59,652 nt of DNA from a bacterium (GTDB lineage: Bacteria > Bacillota > Clostridia > Lachnospirales > Lachnospiraceae), in contig JAUNJY010000011.1 of assembly GCA_030535455.1 (NCBI GenBank), forward strand, positions 1 through 59,652, in the 5' to 3' direction. Below the pieces are notes generated by a model that saw nothing but the letters and a program-made list of their open reading frames with translations, was not told the origin of the DNA and did not search any database. The first letter of the stretch is position 1; each line of letters starts with the position of its first letter. Made by a program: the position numbers and the translations under genes. Below are positions 50,240-59,039 of the stretch, piece after piece.

Positions 50240-52279
50240 ATGCATAATATAAAACGATTTTTAGGAAAACGTGCTGCCATGGCGCTTCTTTTATTTACAT
50301 TCGGAAGCACTGCCATTATGGGATGCAGCAATAATAACAATACAAATGAAACTACACAGACAGAACAGCCAGCTACTGCAACGGCGTCTCCAAGTACTGA
50401 AACTGCTGATTATTCTAATACGATCAAAGGCAGTGAGATCTCTGTAAACTATAAGGATGAGGATACTAATACAGATTACAAATCTTCTTCCTATGAAACC
50501 ATTACATTATCAGACAGTGGAATTGAATACTCTGGTTCCAATGCAAAAGTTTCTGGTCAAACAATCACCATTACTTCTGCTGGTGTCTACTATGTAACAG
50601 GTTCCATTAAAGATGGACAGATTATTGTAGAGGCAACTAAAAATGACTTAGTTCATATTGTCTTAGACAACGCATCCATTACAAGTTCCACAGGAGCTGC
50701 CATTTATGCAAAACAATCCGATAAACTTGTAATTACCTTGGCCGAAGGCTCAACAAACACACTTACAGATGGAACAAGCTATTCTTACTCTGATACAGAA
50801 AATGCTCCAAATGCCTGCCTTTACAGTGCAGATGATATTTCCATCAATGGTACCGGAACATTAAATGTGACTGGAAACTACAAAGATGGTATTGCTACAA
50901 AAAATGACCTTAAGATTGTAAGTGGTATAATCAATGTTACTGCTGCTGATGATGGCATTCGCGGAAAAGATTCCATTGCAGTAAAAGATGGTACCATTAC
51001 CGTGACTGCCGGCTCAGATGGACTCAAATCTACTAATACAACAGAAGACGACAAAGGCTATCTCTTACTTGAAGCAGGTACTTTTACAATCACTGCCGGA
51101 AATGATGCTATTCAGGCAGAAAAAAGCCTTTGTGTAAAAGGCGGAACTTATACGCTTACAACCAACAATGGCAGTACCAATGCACAGAAAACACACGAGG
51201 AAATGATGAGCGGAGGAATGAATGGCGGATTTGGAAATCGTAATAACCAAGCTTCCCAAACAACTGAGGCTACAATAGCTCCTGAAACAACCGCTTCTTC
51301 TACTACAGAAACTACAACAAGTACCAGCTATAAAGCAATGAAAGCCGGAAACGACATTTATGTTACAGGCGGTACCTTTACCATTGATAGCTGTGATGAT
51401 GCCATTCATTCTAACAATACGGTGACGATTGATGATGGTACTTTTAAAATCAAGGCCGGTGATGATGCCATCCATGCAGATGCTGATTTAACCATTAATA
51501 ATGGTACTATTGCAATTGACGCAAGTTATGAAGGTCTAGAAGCTTCTAATATCACAATAAATGATGGAACAATCACTGTTGTTGCAAGCGATGACGGTAT
51601 CAATGCTGGTGGCGGAACTGACTCCTCCCAAGGCAATTCAGCCTTTGGTGGAGATCCATTTGCCAATACGGGAGACTACTCCATTAATTTTAATGGTGGA
51701 ACTGTTACCGTAACTTCAGAAGGAGATGGCATCGATTCCAATGGATCCATCTACCAAAAAGGTGGCACGATCTATGTAAATGGTACGACAAATGGAGGAA
51801 ATGGCAGTTTAGATTACGATACTTCCTATGAGATTTCAGGTGGTACTCTAATTGCAGCCGGTTCAACTGGAATGGCACAAACTACTTCTGATACCTCCTC
51901 TCAGGCATCCATCTTTGTTCAATACACAGATGTTAAAAATGCTAACACTCCGATTACGTTAAAAGACTCCTCTGGTAAAACTGTAATTACCTATGCACCA
52001 ACTACTAATTACCAATGTGTAGTCTTAAGTTCCACTGATATCAAGACAAATGAAACGTATAGTCTTTACTCTGGTGAAACCAAGTTATGTGACATCAAGC
52101 CTACTAGCGTAGTTACTTGCGTTACAGACTCTGGCGAAACAACGACGATTTCCCAACATGGAGGCGGCGGTGGACGCGGTGGCAATGGCGATGGCGGAAA
52201 ATTCAATAACGATGGCACCGGCACACGTCCAGAACGTCCAGATGGCGCTATGGATCCTGCTCAAACTCCATCTGCTTAA
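50240..52279 (+). CDS. Surface beta-helix carbohydrate-binding lipoprotein (Cthe_2159/DUF4353 type)
   Basis: 679 residues. Signal ending GSTAIMGCSNNN with lipidated Cys about 30, Ser/Thr-rich spacer, then about ten degenerate beta-helix repeats of the form 'G-T-hydrophobic-x-I-x-x-x-DDGI' (DDGIRGKDSIAVKDGTITVT, DDAIHSNNTVTIDDGTFKIK, DDGINAGGG). Low-complexity Gly/Asn linkers and a Pro-rich tail complete it. Members bind plant polysaccharides. It faces the VTC-like/DUF4956 pair in convergent orientation, a grouping seen in Firmicutes together with CotH kinases (established co-occurrence as I know it; CotH itself is absent here). Confidence 0.85.
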   Translation: MHNIKRFLGKRAAMALLLFTFGSTAIMGCSNNNNTNETTQTEQPATATASPSTETADYSNTIKGSEISVNYKDEDTNTDYKSSSYETITLSDSGIEYSGSNAKVSGQTITITSAGVYYVTGSIKDGQIIVEATKNDLVHIVLDNASITSSTGAAIYAKQSDKLVITLAEGSTNTLTDGTSYSYSDTENAPNACLYSADDISINGTGTLNVTGNYKDGIATKNDLKIVSGIINVTAADDGIRGKDSIAVKDGTITVTAGSDGLKSTNTTEDDKGYLLLEAGTFTITAGNDAIQAEKSLCVKGGTYTLTTNNGSTNAQKTHEEMMSGGMNGGFGNRNNQASQTTEATIAPETTASSTTETTTSTSYKAMKAGNDIYVTGGTFTIDSCDDAIHSNNTVTIDDGTFKIKAGDDAIHADADLTINNGTIAIDASYEGLEASNITINDGTITVVASDDGINAGGGTDSSQGNSAFGGDPFANTGDYSINFNGGTVTVTSEGDGIDSNGSIYQKGGTIYVNGTTNGGNGSLDYDTSYEISGGTLIAAGSTGMAQTTSDTSSQASIFVQYTDVKNANTPITLKDSSGKTVITYAPTTNYQCVVLSSTDIKTNETYSLYSGETKLCDIKPTSVVTCVTDSGETTTISQHGGGGGRGGNGDGGKFNNDGTGTRPERPDGAMDPAQTPSA

Positions 52280-52296
52280 GGATACTGCTCCTAACC

Positions 52297-52336
52297 AAAA
52301 AGCTCTTACAAGCACTTGCTTGTAGGAGCTTTTTTT
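52297..52336 (+). terminator. Terminator of the beta-helix gene
   Basis: AAAAAGCTCTTACAAG and CTTGTAGGAGCTTTTTTT with loop CACTTG. Confidence 0.85.
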
Positions 52337-52598
52337 CTGTTCTTACAGACTGTACATTATCAACGGATCAATGGACTAATTATACAATGTTTCATACTCG
52401 ATTATTTCTTTCACTTTTGACGATTGCCTGATCGATTGTTTCTTCACTAAAGAAATCCTATAGACCCATATTACTATTACTTATTTAAGCCTTCTCTAGT
52501 CCCTTCTCAGCTATGAAAAACATGTTAACATATTTTTTTTAACTAGACACAAAAGTCCCCCTTATTTCCTTCTTTGTTGCATTCTACTTCAATAATGG
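52337..52598. other. Gene-poor stretch beside the IS200 remnant
   Basis: No open reading frame or RNA of note. It probably includes more decayed insertion-element sequence next to the transposase fragment. Confidence 0.35.
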
Positions 52599-52748
52599 CT
52601 ATCCCATAAAACTGGATATGCTTATTTTAGATGAGATACTCACCAACATATGAATGTGGTCTGGCATAAGATGTCCTTTAAGAATTTCTCCTCCTTTGTA
52701 AGAACACAACTGTTTCAGAATATCGCGAATATCTGTACTTTGGCTCAT
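52599..52748 (-). pseudogene. IS200/IS605-type TnpA transposase remnant
   Basis: 49 codons from ATG 52748: a helical start (MSQSTDIRDILKQLCSYKGG), then GHLMPDHIHMLVSISSKISI ending at SSFMG-stop. PDHIHMLV is the HUH motif of single-strand transposases, and the block from EILKGH to SSFMG matches the middle of TnpA. The normal ~150-residue protein is missing its start and the catalytic-Tyr end. It sits directly upstream of the terminator of the DUF4956 operon. Confidence 0.8.
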
Positions 52749-52761
52749 TGTTTATGTAAAT

Positions 52762-52800
52762 AAAAAAATCCCGAAACAATTTTCATTGCTCGGGATCTTT
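52762..52800 (-). terminator. Terminator of the DUF4956 operon
   Basis: Minus strand ATCCCGAGCAAT and ATTGTTTCGGGAT around GAAA, followed by TTTTTTT. Confidence 0.85.
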
Positions 52801-52841
52801 CTTTACTCTTTTTATTTACTATGAATTATTAATGTCAGACA

Positions 52842-53513
52842 CTATAGTTCTTCACGATTTACCATTGGTCTTCCGCTTAATACTGTAAGGTTGCCATTTC
52901 TGCAGCGAATTGCATCAATTAACTCCTTCTCTTTTGCAGAGTCTTTTAAGGAGATTGTATAAGTAAGTTCATATAAACTACCCATGTTTGTTGTCTTTAC
53001 TCGATCTAAGGATACTTTTTTAGTGTATGTTTCAAATAAATCATCAAAGATATTAGTATAGTCAAGATTTTCTGGGATAACGATTTTTAATGCTTTTTCA
53101 GTATTCTTTCTCTCTCCAAAGCTTGCTTTTGTAAGGATCACCATTAAAAGGCAAACGATTGCTGTAAATACCACAGCATAAAGAAGTAAGCCTACACCAG
53201 CAGCAAGACCGGCAGCCATTGCTAAAAATACAGCGCTGATTTCTTTGGATGTACCAGGTACAGAACGAAATCTTACTAAACCAAATGCTCCTAAGATTGC
53301 AACACTAGTACCAAGGTTACCATTTACCAATATGATGACCGCTTGTACCATTACCGGCAATACAGTAAGTGTGAATACAAAGTTTTTAGAATAATCTGTT
53401 GTTAACATGTAAGTTGTTGAAATGATGAAGCCAAGTAAGATGGCCACCCCTAAGCAAATGAATAAGTCGGTAGCTGATACGCTCCCCGTTGTATTTAGTA
53501 TTGAATTAAACAT
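52842..53513 (-). CDS. DUF4956 membrane protein
   Basis: 223 residues. Three or four membrane helices (LFICLGVAILLGFIISTTYM, FVFTLTVLPVMVQAVIILVN, AMAAGLAAGVGLLLYAVVFT) with VRFRSVPGTSKEISAVFL between, then a cytoplasmic C-terminal domain of about 85 residues. This is DUF4956, regularly encoded with VTC-type proteins. The start overlaps the VTC-like gene by 8 nt, so they form one unit. Function unknown; possibly a membrane partner that senses or exports the VTC product. Confidence 0.85.
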   Translation of the reverse strand: MFNSILNTTGSVSATDLFICLGVAILLGFIISTTYMLTTDYSKNFVFTLTVLPVMVQAVIILVNGNLGTSVAILGAFGLVRFRSVPGTSKEISAVFLAMAAGLAAGVGLLLYAVVFTAIVCLLMVILTKASFGERKNTEKALKIVIPENLDYTNIFDDLFETYTKKVSLDRVKTTNMGSLYELTYTISLKDSAKEKELIDAIRCRNGNLTVLSGRPMVNREEL

Positions 53514-54222
53514 ATAATATTCCTCCTTTAGTTTCTTCTAGTCTCTTCTTATATATGTTTCCGTACTTTGAAAATGAAGTAGGATAAATCTCTAGTTCAT
53601 TTAGTAATGCTGAAAGCCATAAAGGCATAGCCCCTGCAATCTTTATTTCCATAAGATGATAATTTTCATCTAAGAGAGGCTCACCATAATCTCCATATTC
53701 TAATCCCAAGTCATAATCTCGGCTTCTGATATTGCTGTCAAAGGTAATTCTGACTTCCGAATCTTCTTTTCCAAACATGGCAAAACGATCATAAGCAATG
53801 AATAACTTAGGTACCGGCTGGTAAAACTCCATGAAATACGTAAGCTCATTTCCAATCTGAGTAGTTTCTCTTAGCGGAATGCCTTCCTCTGTAAACTCTT
53901 TGGCTGTCTTTAGGTCCATAACCATTCTTCTCTTATAAACAATACCCTTGAATTTCTTCTTTATCTCTAAAAACACATTACTCTCTAAGGATGGCACTCC
54001 ATAACTTCTTAAACGTAACTTTTCCTTATAGAGTGGCTTGTCTAAAGAGTTCCTTATTAGTTCATCATGCTCTGTATCATAATATATGTTACAAATCGTA
54101 TGGACACCGTAATCATCCATTATCATATGTTCATTTAGTGCACTGAGCAGTGCATCATACTTCTCTTCAGTTACCATATATTTTTTTTCAAATCGTTTAA
54201 ATACCGATTGAACTTTTGACAT
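53506..54222 (-). CDS. VTC-like polyphosphate polymerase domain protein
   Basis: 238 residues. FKRFEKKYMVTEEKYDALLS, NIYYDTEHDELIRNSLDKPL, YKEKLRLRSYG, FLEIKKKFKGIVYKRRMVM and HLMEIKIAGAMPLWLSALL match the catalytic VTC4-like tunnel fold with basic residues that bind polyphosphate. Eukaryotic VTC makes polyphosphate at a membrane; bacterial homologues sit with DUF4956 and CotH. Here the partner is DUF4956. AGGAG precedes ATG 54222. Confidence 0.88.
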   Translation of the reverse strand: MSKVQSVFKRFEKKYMVTEEKYDALLSALNEHMIMDDYGVHTICNIYYDTEHDELIRNSLDKPLYKEKLRLRSYGVPSLESNVFLEIKKKFKGIVYKRRMVMDLKTAKEFTEEGIPLRETTQIGNELTYFMEFYQPVPKLFIAYDRFAMFGKEDSEVRITFDSNIRSRDYDLGLEYGDYGEPLLDENYHLMEIKIAGAMPLWLSALLNELEIYPTSFSKYGNIYKKRLEETKGGILYV

Positions 54223-54385
54223 TATCGATCACTCCTCTCGCTCATCTTGTACTCTTATTAAACCAACTGAGTGTGTTTACTTTTTGAATAGAATGTGATA
54301 AAAGAGTGAACAAAGTAAATTTTAGCAGAAATCAATGTAAATAATTTCTAGTATAACTATTGGCTCTGTTTTAAATACTATTTAT

Positions 54386-54799
54386 ATGAAACGAAATCTA
54401 TTTACTAATTTTATTATTTGTGGCTGCATCGGCTGGTGCTTTGAATGCTTCTTTAGCGGCCTATGCGCGATTATAAATCATAAAGATCCAAAACTTGTAT
54501 GCCATTCTTCCGTCTGGATGTTTCCTATTTATGGACTGGCTGCTTTTATTTCTCCGATAAGTAAGAGAATTCAACACCTGAATATATGGTTTCGAGGAGG
54601 GATTTATACTATAGGTATTTTTTTCGTTGAATTTCTGACCGGAGTACTCTTAAAGAAAAAACATTGTTGTCCATGGGACTATAGTAAAGCAAAATGCAAT
54701 GTACTTGGTGTTATTCGTTTAGATTATGCTCCACTTTGGTTTATCGTCGGATTACTTTATGAACGACTTAATTCTTTAACACTGGAAAGTGGTCAATAA
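54386..54799 (+). CDS. CmpB/DUF1113-type small membrane protein
   Basis: 137 residues, three or four membrane helices. GCIGWCFECFFSGLCAIINH, SSVWMFPIYGLAAFISPISK, FFVEFLTGVLLK, PWDYSKAKCNVLGVIRLDYA PLWFIVGLL match the 'putative ABC-transporter type IV' (CmpB) family, whose function is not established. No SD is obvious; the start is set by frame and length. Followed by a short terminator. Confidence 0.75.
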   Translation: MKRNLFTNFIICGCIGWCFECFFSGLCAIINHKDPKLVCHSSVWMFPIYGLAAFISPISKRIQHLNIWFRGGIYTIGIFFVEFLTGVLLKKKHCCPWDYSKAKCNVLGVIRLDYAPLWFIVGLLYERLNSLTLESGQ

Positions 54800-54848
54800 A
54801 AAATCTTTCAATTTACTAACGCTTTAATCCGTTAAATTCAGTTCTTTC

Positions 54849-54873
54849 AAGGGGTATTCACCCCTTCTTTTTG
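54849..54873 (+). terminator. Terminator of the CmpB-like gene
   Basis: AAGGGG-TATT-CACCCCTT followed by CTTTTTG. Confidence 0.7.
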
Positions 54874-54927
54874 TGCAACTCTCACAACTCTTTTTCCATA
54901 ATTATCAATATATTCATTTTATATCCA

Positions 54928-54956
54928 TTGCTGGCAGATTTATGGTATTGTAATAT
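54928..54956 (+). promoter_or_regulatory. Promoter of the AbgT transporter
   Basis: TTGCTG (54928-54933), 17-bp spacer, TAATAT (54951-54956), about 60 bp before ATG 55017. Confidence 0.5.
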
Positions 54957-55016
54957 TGACTAAAATCGACAAAAATGGATATAGACAAAAATTTAAAAGG
55001 AATGGAATGGATATTT

Positions 55017-56573
55017 ATGAAAAAGCAAAATTCAGAAGAAACAAAAAAAGTATCTCTGATTGAACGAATTGGTTCCAAAATTCCTGATCCAGTAATTATC
55101 TTTATCGGTTTATTTGCAATCGTTATGATTATTACTGCATTTATGGGTGGAACAGAATTTATTACGAAACAAGTTGTTGATGGTGTTGAAAGTGATCAAG
55201 TGAACACAATCCAAAATATGTTCTCAACTGAAAACCTTCGCTGGTTATTCGATAATATGATCCTTACAAACTGGTTAGCATATTCACACGGTATCTTAGG
55301 AACAATCTTAATTGTTATGTTCGGTATTGGTATTGCTGAAGAATCCGGATTATTCTCTGCCTTAATTCGTAAAGTTGGTAGAAATATTCCTGAAACTTTA
55401 TTACCATACTTATTAGTATTTTTAGGTATTATGAGTAACCTTGCATCTGATGCTGGTTATATCGTATTAATACCACTTGCAGGTTTATTATACTTAGGGT
55501 TAAAGAAAAACCCATTAATCGGTATGTTTGCTGCTTTCGCTGGTGTTTCTGCAGGTTTCAGTGCCAACTTAATTCCAGCAACTATCATTGATGTTATCAT
55601 CGGTAAAAATGCACAAGGGTTTGCTGAAAGTGCTTCAGTTCCTTTCAAAGGATACTTAGGACAAGATCTTAACCCATATACAATGCACTACTACTTCATG
55701 TTAGCATCTACATTTATGCTTGTATTACTTGGTGGTTTCATCACAAACAGATTTATCAAGCCTAAATTTGACAAGATTTCTTACACAGTACCAGAAGATA
55801 TGGCTCTTACTGATTTCGGTATTAGCGAAACAGAAAAGAAAGGCTTACGTTGGGCTGGTATTGGTTTTGTATTATCTTTAGCATTTGTAATCTTCTTAGC
55901 TATGGGACCTTTAGCTCCATATACAGCAGAAGACGGTTCTTCTGTAACTCCATACCTAGATAACATCATTATCTTAATCACAATCGTATTCTTTACTAGT
56001 GGTGCTTTCTACGGTTATGCAACAAAGAAATTTGCAAAATCTCAAGATTTAATCAGTGCAATGTCTAAGCAAATTGGAAGCATGGGTTATACAATCGTAT
56101 TAACATTCTTCAGTTACAATTTCTTAGCTGTATTATCTTATACAGGACTTGGAACTTACATCACTTACTTAGGTGCAAAAGCACTTGAAGCAATTGGTGC
56201 ATCCAACTCCGCAACAATTTTAATTATCGGATTTATTTTAATTACTGCAGTTATCAACCTTTTCGTTGGTGGTTTAACATCCAAATGGTTATTACTTGGA
56301 CCAGTATTTATTCCAATGTTATACCAAGCAAATCCAAACATGACTCCAGACGTTGTTGCTGCTGCTTACCGTTTAGCAGACTCTTCAACAAACATCATTA
56401 CTCCTCTTATGACTTACGCTGGTGTAATCTTAGTTTACATGAGAAAGTACAAGAAAGAGTTCTCTGTTGGTGATTTAATTGGTGCAATGTTCCCTTACTC
56501 AGCATCATTCTTAGTAGCATGGACATTATTATTACTTGGATTTATCGGTTTCGGAATTCCATTAGGTTTCTAA
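55017..56573 (+). CDS. AbgT-family transporter (p-aminobenzoyl-glutamate or drug export type)
   Basis: 518 residues, about twelve membrane helices: IPDPVIIFIGLFAIVMIITA, MGIAEESGLF-like GIGIAEESGLFSALIRKVGR, SNLASDAGYIVLIPLAGLL, AFAGVSAGFSANLIPATIID and FVGGLTSKWLLLGPVFIPML are AbgT signatures. The family takes up p-aminobenzoyl-glutamate or exports sulfonamides. It shows strong codon bias with many TTA/AAT codons, different from its neighbours and typical of a highly expressed gene. ATG 55017 follows a modest GGA-rich site; ATG 54975 upstream in frame is possible. Confidence 0.88.
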   Translation: MKKQNSEETKKVSLIERIGSKIPDPVIIFIGLFAIVMIITAFMGGTEFITKQVVDGVESDQVNTIQNMFSTENLRWLFDNMILTNWLAYSHGILGTILIVMFGIGIAEESGLFSALIRKVGRNIPETLLPYLLVFLGIMSNLASDAGYIVLIPLAGLLYLGLKKNPLIGMFAAFAGVSAGFSANLIPATIIDVIIGKNAQGFAESASVPFKGYLGQDLNPYTMHYYFMLASTFMLVLLGGFITNRFIKPKFDKISYTVPEDMALTDFGISETEKKGLRWAGIGFVLSLAFVIFLAMGPLAPYTAEDGSSVTPYLDNIIILITIVFFTSGAFYGYATKKFAKSQDLISAMSKQIGSMGYTIVLTFFSYNFLAVLSYTGLGTYITYLGAKALEAIGASNSATILIIGFILITAVINLFVGGLTSKWLLLGPVFIPMLYQANPNMTPDVVAAAYRLADSSTNIITPLMTYAGVILVYMRKYKKEFSVGDLIGAMFPYSASFLVAWTLLLLGFIGFGIPLGF

Positions 56574-56587
56574 TTAATAGATCTAAC

Positions 56588-56620
56588 AAAAAAGCCTTCC
56601 CTTCCAGGAAGGCTTTTTTA
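56588..56620. terminator. Bidirectional terminator
   Basis: AAAAAAGCCTTCC and GGAAGGCTTTTTT around CTTCCA; shared by the AbgT and superoxide dismutase genes. Confidence 0.88.
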
Positions 56621-56621
56621 C

Positions 56622-57215
56622 TTATAGGTTCCAGAACTTCATTCTTTGGGCAACAATATCCCAATGTATGTTCTCCATAAATGCCTCAATATATGCTACT
56701 TTATTTTGTGCATACTGTAAGAAGTACGCATGTTCATATACATCCATCACTAGTAATGGCAAACCTAGAACGATTGGTCCAACATCATGAGCATCCAGAC
56801 TTATATTACGCAGCCGTTTTGTTCTCTGATCCCAAAATAAAACTGCCCAGCCCCTGCTTGCTTTTCCAGTTGCTATAAAATCTTGTTTCCAGTTCTCAAA
56901 ACAGCCAAAATACTTATCTATTGCACATTTCACAAAATCCTTTGGCTCTTTATTACAGCCTCCAATATTTCTAAAATATAATTCATGAAGGATTACTCCA
57001 TCTAACGCAAAGGTTTCTCCTCGTTTAAGTCCCCTGTAAAAACCATTCGTCGTATTGGCCTCTTCCACATTCTCCTTACATAATGTCTGCAGCTGATTAG
57101 TAATTTCATTAATGCTGTTTACATACCCTACGTATAAGCTATAATGCGCTTCATACTGCTTAACATTTACAACAGTAATATCCGGCGTATGAGTGAACTC
57201 AATGGCATTAATCAT
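56622..57215 (-). CDS. Divergent Fe/Mn superoxide dismutase
   Basis: 197 residues. The four metal ligands can be placed: His in YEAHYSLYVG, His in LHELYFRNIGG, and Asp/His in VMDVYEHAYFLQY. The C-terminal alpha/beta half (GWAVLFWDQRTKRLRNISLD, ENIHWDIVAQRMKFW) is clear, but the N-terminal 'HH' helical part and the GG(K/H) second-shell motif differ from classical SodA/SodB, so activity and metal choice are uncertain. It could be a superoxide dismutase-like protein. Divergent from the HAD-GNAT gene. Confidence 0.78.
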   Translation of the reverse strand: MINAIEFTHTPDITVVNVKQYEAHYSLYVGYVNSINEITNQLQTLCKENVEEANTTNGFYRGLKRGETFALDGVILHELYFRNIGGCNKEPKDFVKCAIDKYFGCFENWKQDFIATGKASRGWAVLFWDQRTKRLRNISLDAHDVGPIVLGLPLLVMDVYEHAYFLQYAQNKVAYIEAFMENIHWDIVAQRMKFWNL

Positions 57216-57340
57216 GCATTTACCTCATTTCTACGAAATTTTTACAATATGGACAAACTTCGCAATTCTACTTACTTAATTGTATTGTTTTACCCTCAAA
57301 AAAATGCTATTATATTAAAAAATTGAAACGAGGATTTTAT

Positions 57341-58519
57341 ATGTTAAAAGCTGTCATTTTCGACATGGATGGCGTTATTGTCGATACCGAACCTCAACAC
57401 ACCAGAGCACTGATCCGAGCTGGTGAAGCATTTCATGCCACTCTTTCAACTGAATATTGCGAGCAATTTATCGGTAAGCATATGGATGACCTAGTACTTA
57501 CTTTGCAAAGAGACTATCCACAGATTACTGATGGCCAGGCTTTTGCTGATAAATATAATGAATATAAGATTATCATTCATGAAGAAGAAGGCCTAATTCC
57601 TATCGAAGGCACTCTGAATTTAATGCGTTCATTACATGGCCATGGAATCAAAGTCGCTATTGCGTCCTCTTCTGAGCCTTATGAAATCAACAATGTAGTA
57701 AAGACCTTTTCTCTAGAGTCTTATGTAGACGAAGCAGTTAGTGGGTCCATGGTGGCCCACTCTAAACCAGCACCCGATATCTTCCTTCTGGCGGCAGAAC
57801 GATTAGGCGTCAAGCCAGAAGAATGCATTATTATTGAAGACTCTATGAATGGCAGTATTGCAGCCTCAAGAGCAAACATTACGTGTATTGGCTATCAAAA
57901 TAAAAGTTCGGGCAAACAGGATCTTTCAAGAACCTGCTGTATCTATGAGGATATGATGTCTCTAGATTATGAAGCTGTGTTAGAAGAATACAATCGCGCC
58001 CATGGCCTACCTGTTGATATTCTTACCACCAAACGACTACAAATCAAAGAATTAGCAGTTTCTGATATTAAGGAACTCTATAAAATCTATCAGCAGCCAG
58101 GAGTAACCGACTTTCTCCCACCTCTTCTCTCTTTAGAGGAAGAAGAAGAAAAACATGCTGCCTATATCAAACACAGCTATAATTTCTATCGTTTTGGATT
58201 ATGGGGTATCTTCCTAAAGGATAGTAACACGTTAATTGGACGCGCCGGCTTACAATGTATCGACATCCATGAAACTCCTGAAATAGAACTTGGCTACTTA
58301 ATCTCTCCACAATATCAGCGCCAAGGATATGCTTCAGAATGCATAGGGGCAATTATCCAATATGCAAAAGAATATCTTGAACTACCTTCCTTAGTCGCTG
58401 TCATTCATCCTGAAAATTTAGCTTCTATAACTCTCGCCGAAAAATATGGGTTTCAATTAGAGAGTACAATTACAAAAAATACGGGTAAATATTCAATCTA
58501 TCGTCTTTTCCTATCATAG
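57341..58519 (+). CDS. HAD phosphatase - GNAT acetyltransferase fusion
   Basis: 392 residues. Residues 1-~215 are a beta-phosphoglucomutase-like HAD hydrolase: nucleophile in VIFDMDGVIVDTEPQHTRAL, IAIASSS motif II (KVAIASSSEPYE), Lys in VAHSKPAPDIFLLAAERLG, IIIEDSMNGSIAASRAN (motif IV). Residues ~225-392 are a GNAT fold: LTTKRLQIKELAVSDIKELY, ELGYLISPQYQRQGYASECI, as in RimJ/RimL-type N-acetyltransferases. GAGG lies about 8 nt before ATG 57341. A single protein may both dephosphorylate and acetylate a shared metabolite (inference). Confidence 0.88.
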   Translation: MLKAVIFDMDGVIVDTEPQHTRALIRAGEAFHATLSTEYCEQFIGKHMDDLVLTLQRDYPQITDGQAFADKYNEYKIIIHEEEGLIPIEGTLNLMRSLHGHGIKVAIASSSEPYEINNVVKTFSLESYVDEAVSGSMVAHSKPAPDIFLLAAERLGVKPEECIIIEDSMNGSIAASRANITCIGYQNKSSGKQDLSRTCCIYEDMMSLDYEAVLEEYNRAHGLPVDILTTKRLQIKELAVSDIKELYKIYQQPGVTDFLPPLLSLEEEEEKHAAYIKHSYNFYRFGLWGIFLKDSNTLIGRAGLQCIDIHETPEIELGYLISPQYQRQGYASECIGAIIQYAKEYLELPSLVAVIHPENLASITLAEKYGFQLESTITKNTGKYSIYRLFLS

Positions 58520-58592
58520 GGGAGTTGAAAAACAGTATAATATCATTTAAAATGGTTAGGGTAATACTAAGAAAATATAATGTAGGTATCTT

Positions 58593-58766
58593 ATGTTAAA
58601 GAAAAAAATTGTAAGAAAACATCCAGTCAAAGACAAAAGTCCGATGGATGAAAACAAAAGAATAAATGCTACCAAGACAGTGAAGCAGTTATTTGATCAA
58701 AACCCAGATACCAGCGTTTATTCAAAGCGCTATCAATATAAGCAAACTGACCATACGGAGGACTAG
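58593..58766 (+). CDS. Small basic protein, 57 residues, unknown
   Basis: MLKKKIVRKHPVKDKSPMDE then NKRINATKTVKQLFDQNPDT and RYQYKQTDHTED at the end. Lys-rich start, no membrane helix; AGG lies 6 nt before the ATG. Its stop is 3 nt before the next gene, so it is probably the first gene of the fur-containing unit. Function unknown. Confidence 0.6.
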   Translation: MLKKKIVRKHPVKDKSPMDENKRINATKTVKQLFDQNPDTSVYSKRYQYKQTDHTED

Positions 58767-58769
58767 AAT

Positions 58770-59027
58770 ATGGATGAAATTTATGCAATGATCGAAAGTA
58801 AAATTAAAGAAAGCGGTTTTACCGGAGAAGTAAACGGTTTTGAAATCTATAATGAACTCTGTGACTTTGTGGATGAAAAAGAAAATGGAAGCTATATCTT
58901 CCTTTCCAAAAAGACAGATGACATTATCTTCGAATATAAGGTAGATATCAACAATGATGATTTTAACCTTTCTTATGTAGATATTAAAGAAAAGGATCAT
59001 TCATATCATATTGATTTTGATGCATAG
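58770..59027 (+). CDS. Small acidic protein, 85 residues, unknown
   Basis: MDEIYAMIESKIKESGFTGE, VNGFEIYNELCDFVDEKENG, SYIFLSKKTDDIIFEYKVDI, ending SYHIDFDA. A small mixed alpha/beta domain with no recognised family. GGAGG lies 8 nt before ATG. It precedes the Fur-family gene by 12 nt, so it is likely co-transcribed with it and with the 57-residue gene. Function unknown. Confidence 0.7.
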   Translation: MDEIYAMIESKIKESGFTGEVNGFEIYNELCDFVDEKENGSYIFLSKKTDDIIFEYKVDINNDDFNLSYVDIKEKDHSYHIDFDA

Positions 59028-59039
59028 GGGGGCATCCAA

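Noticed and set aside
50850-51750. Periodic repeats in the beta-helix gene as a mobile or CRISPR element
   Set aside because: Period and spacing follow the DDGI beta-helix turns of one long open frame.
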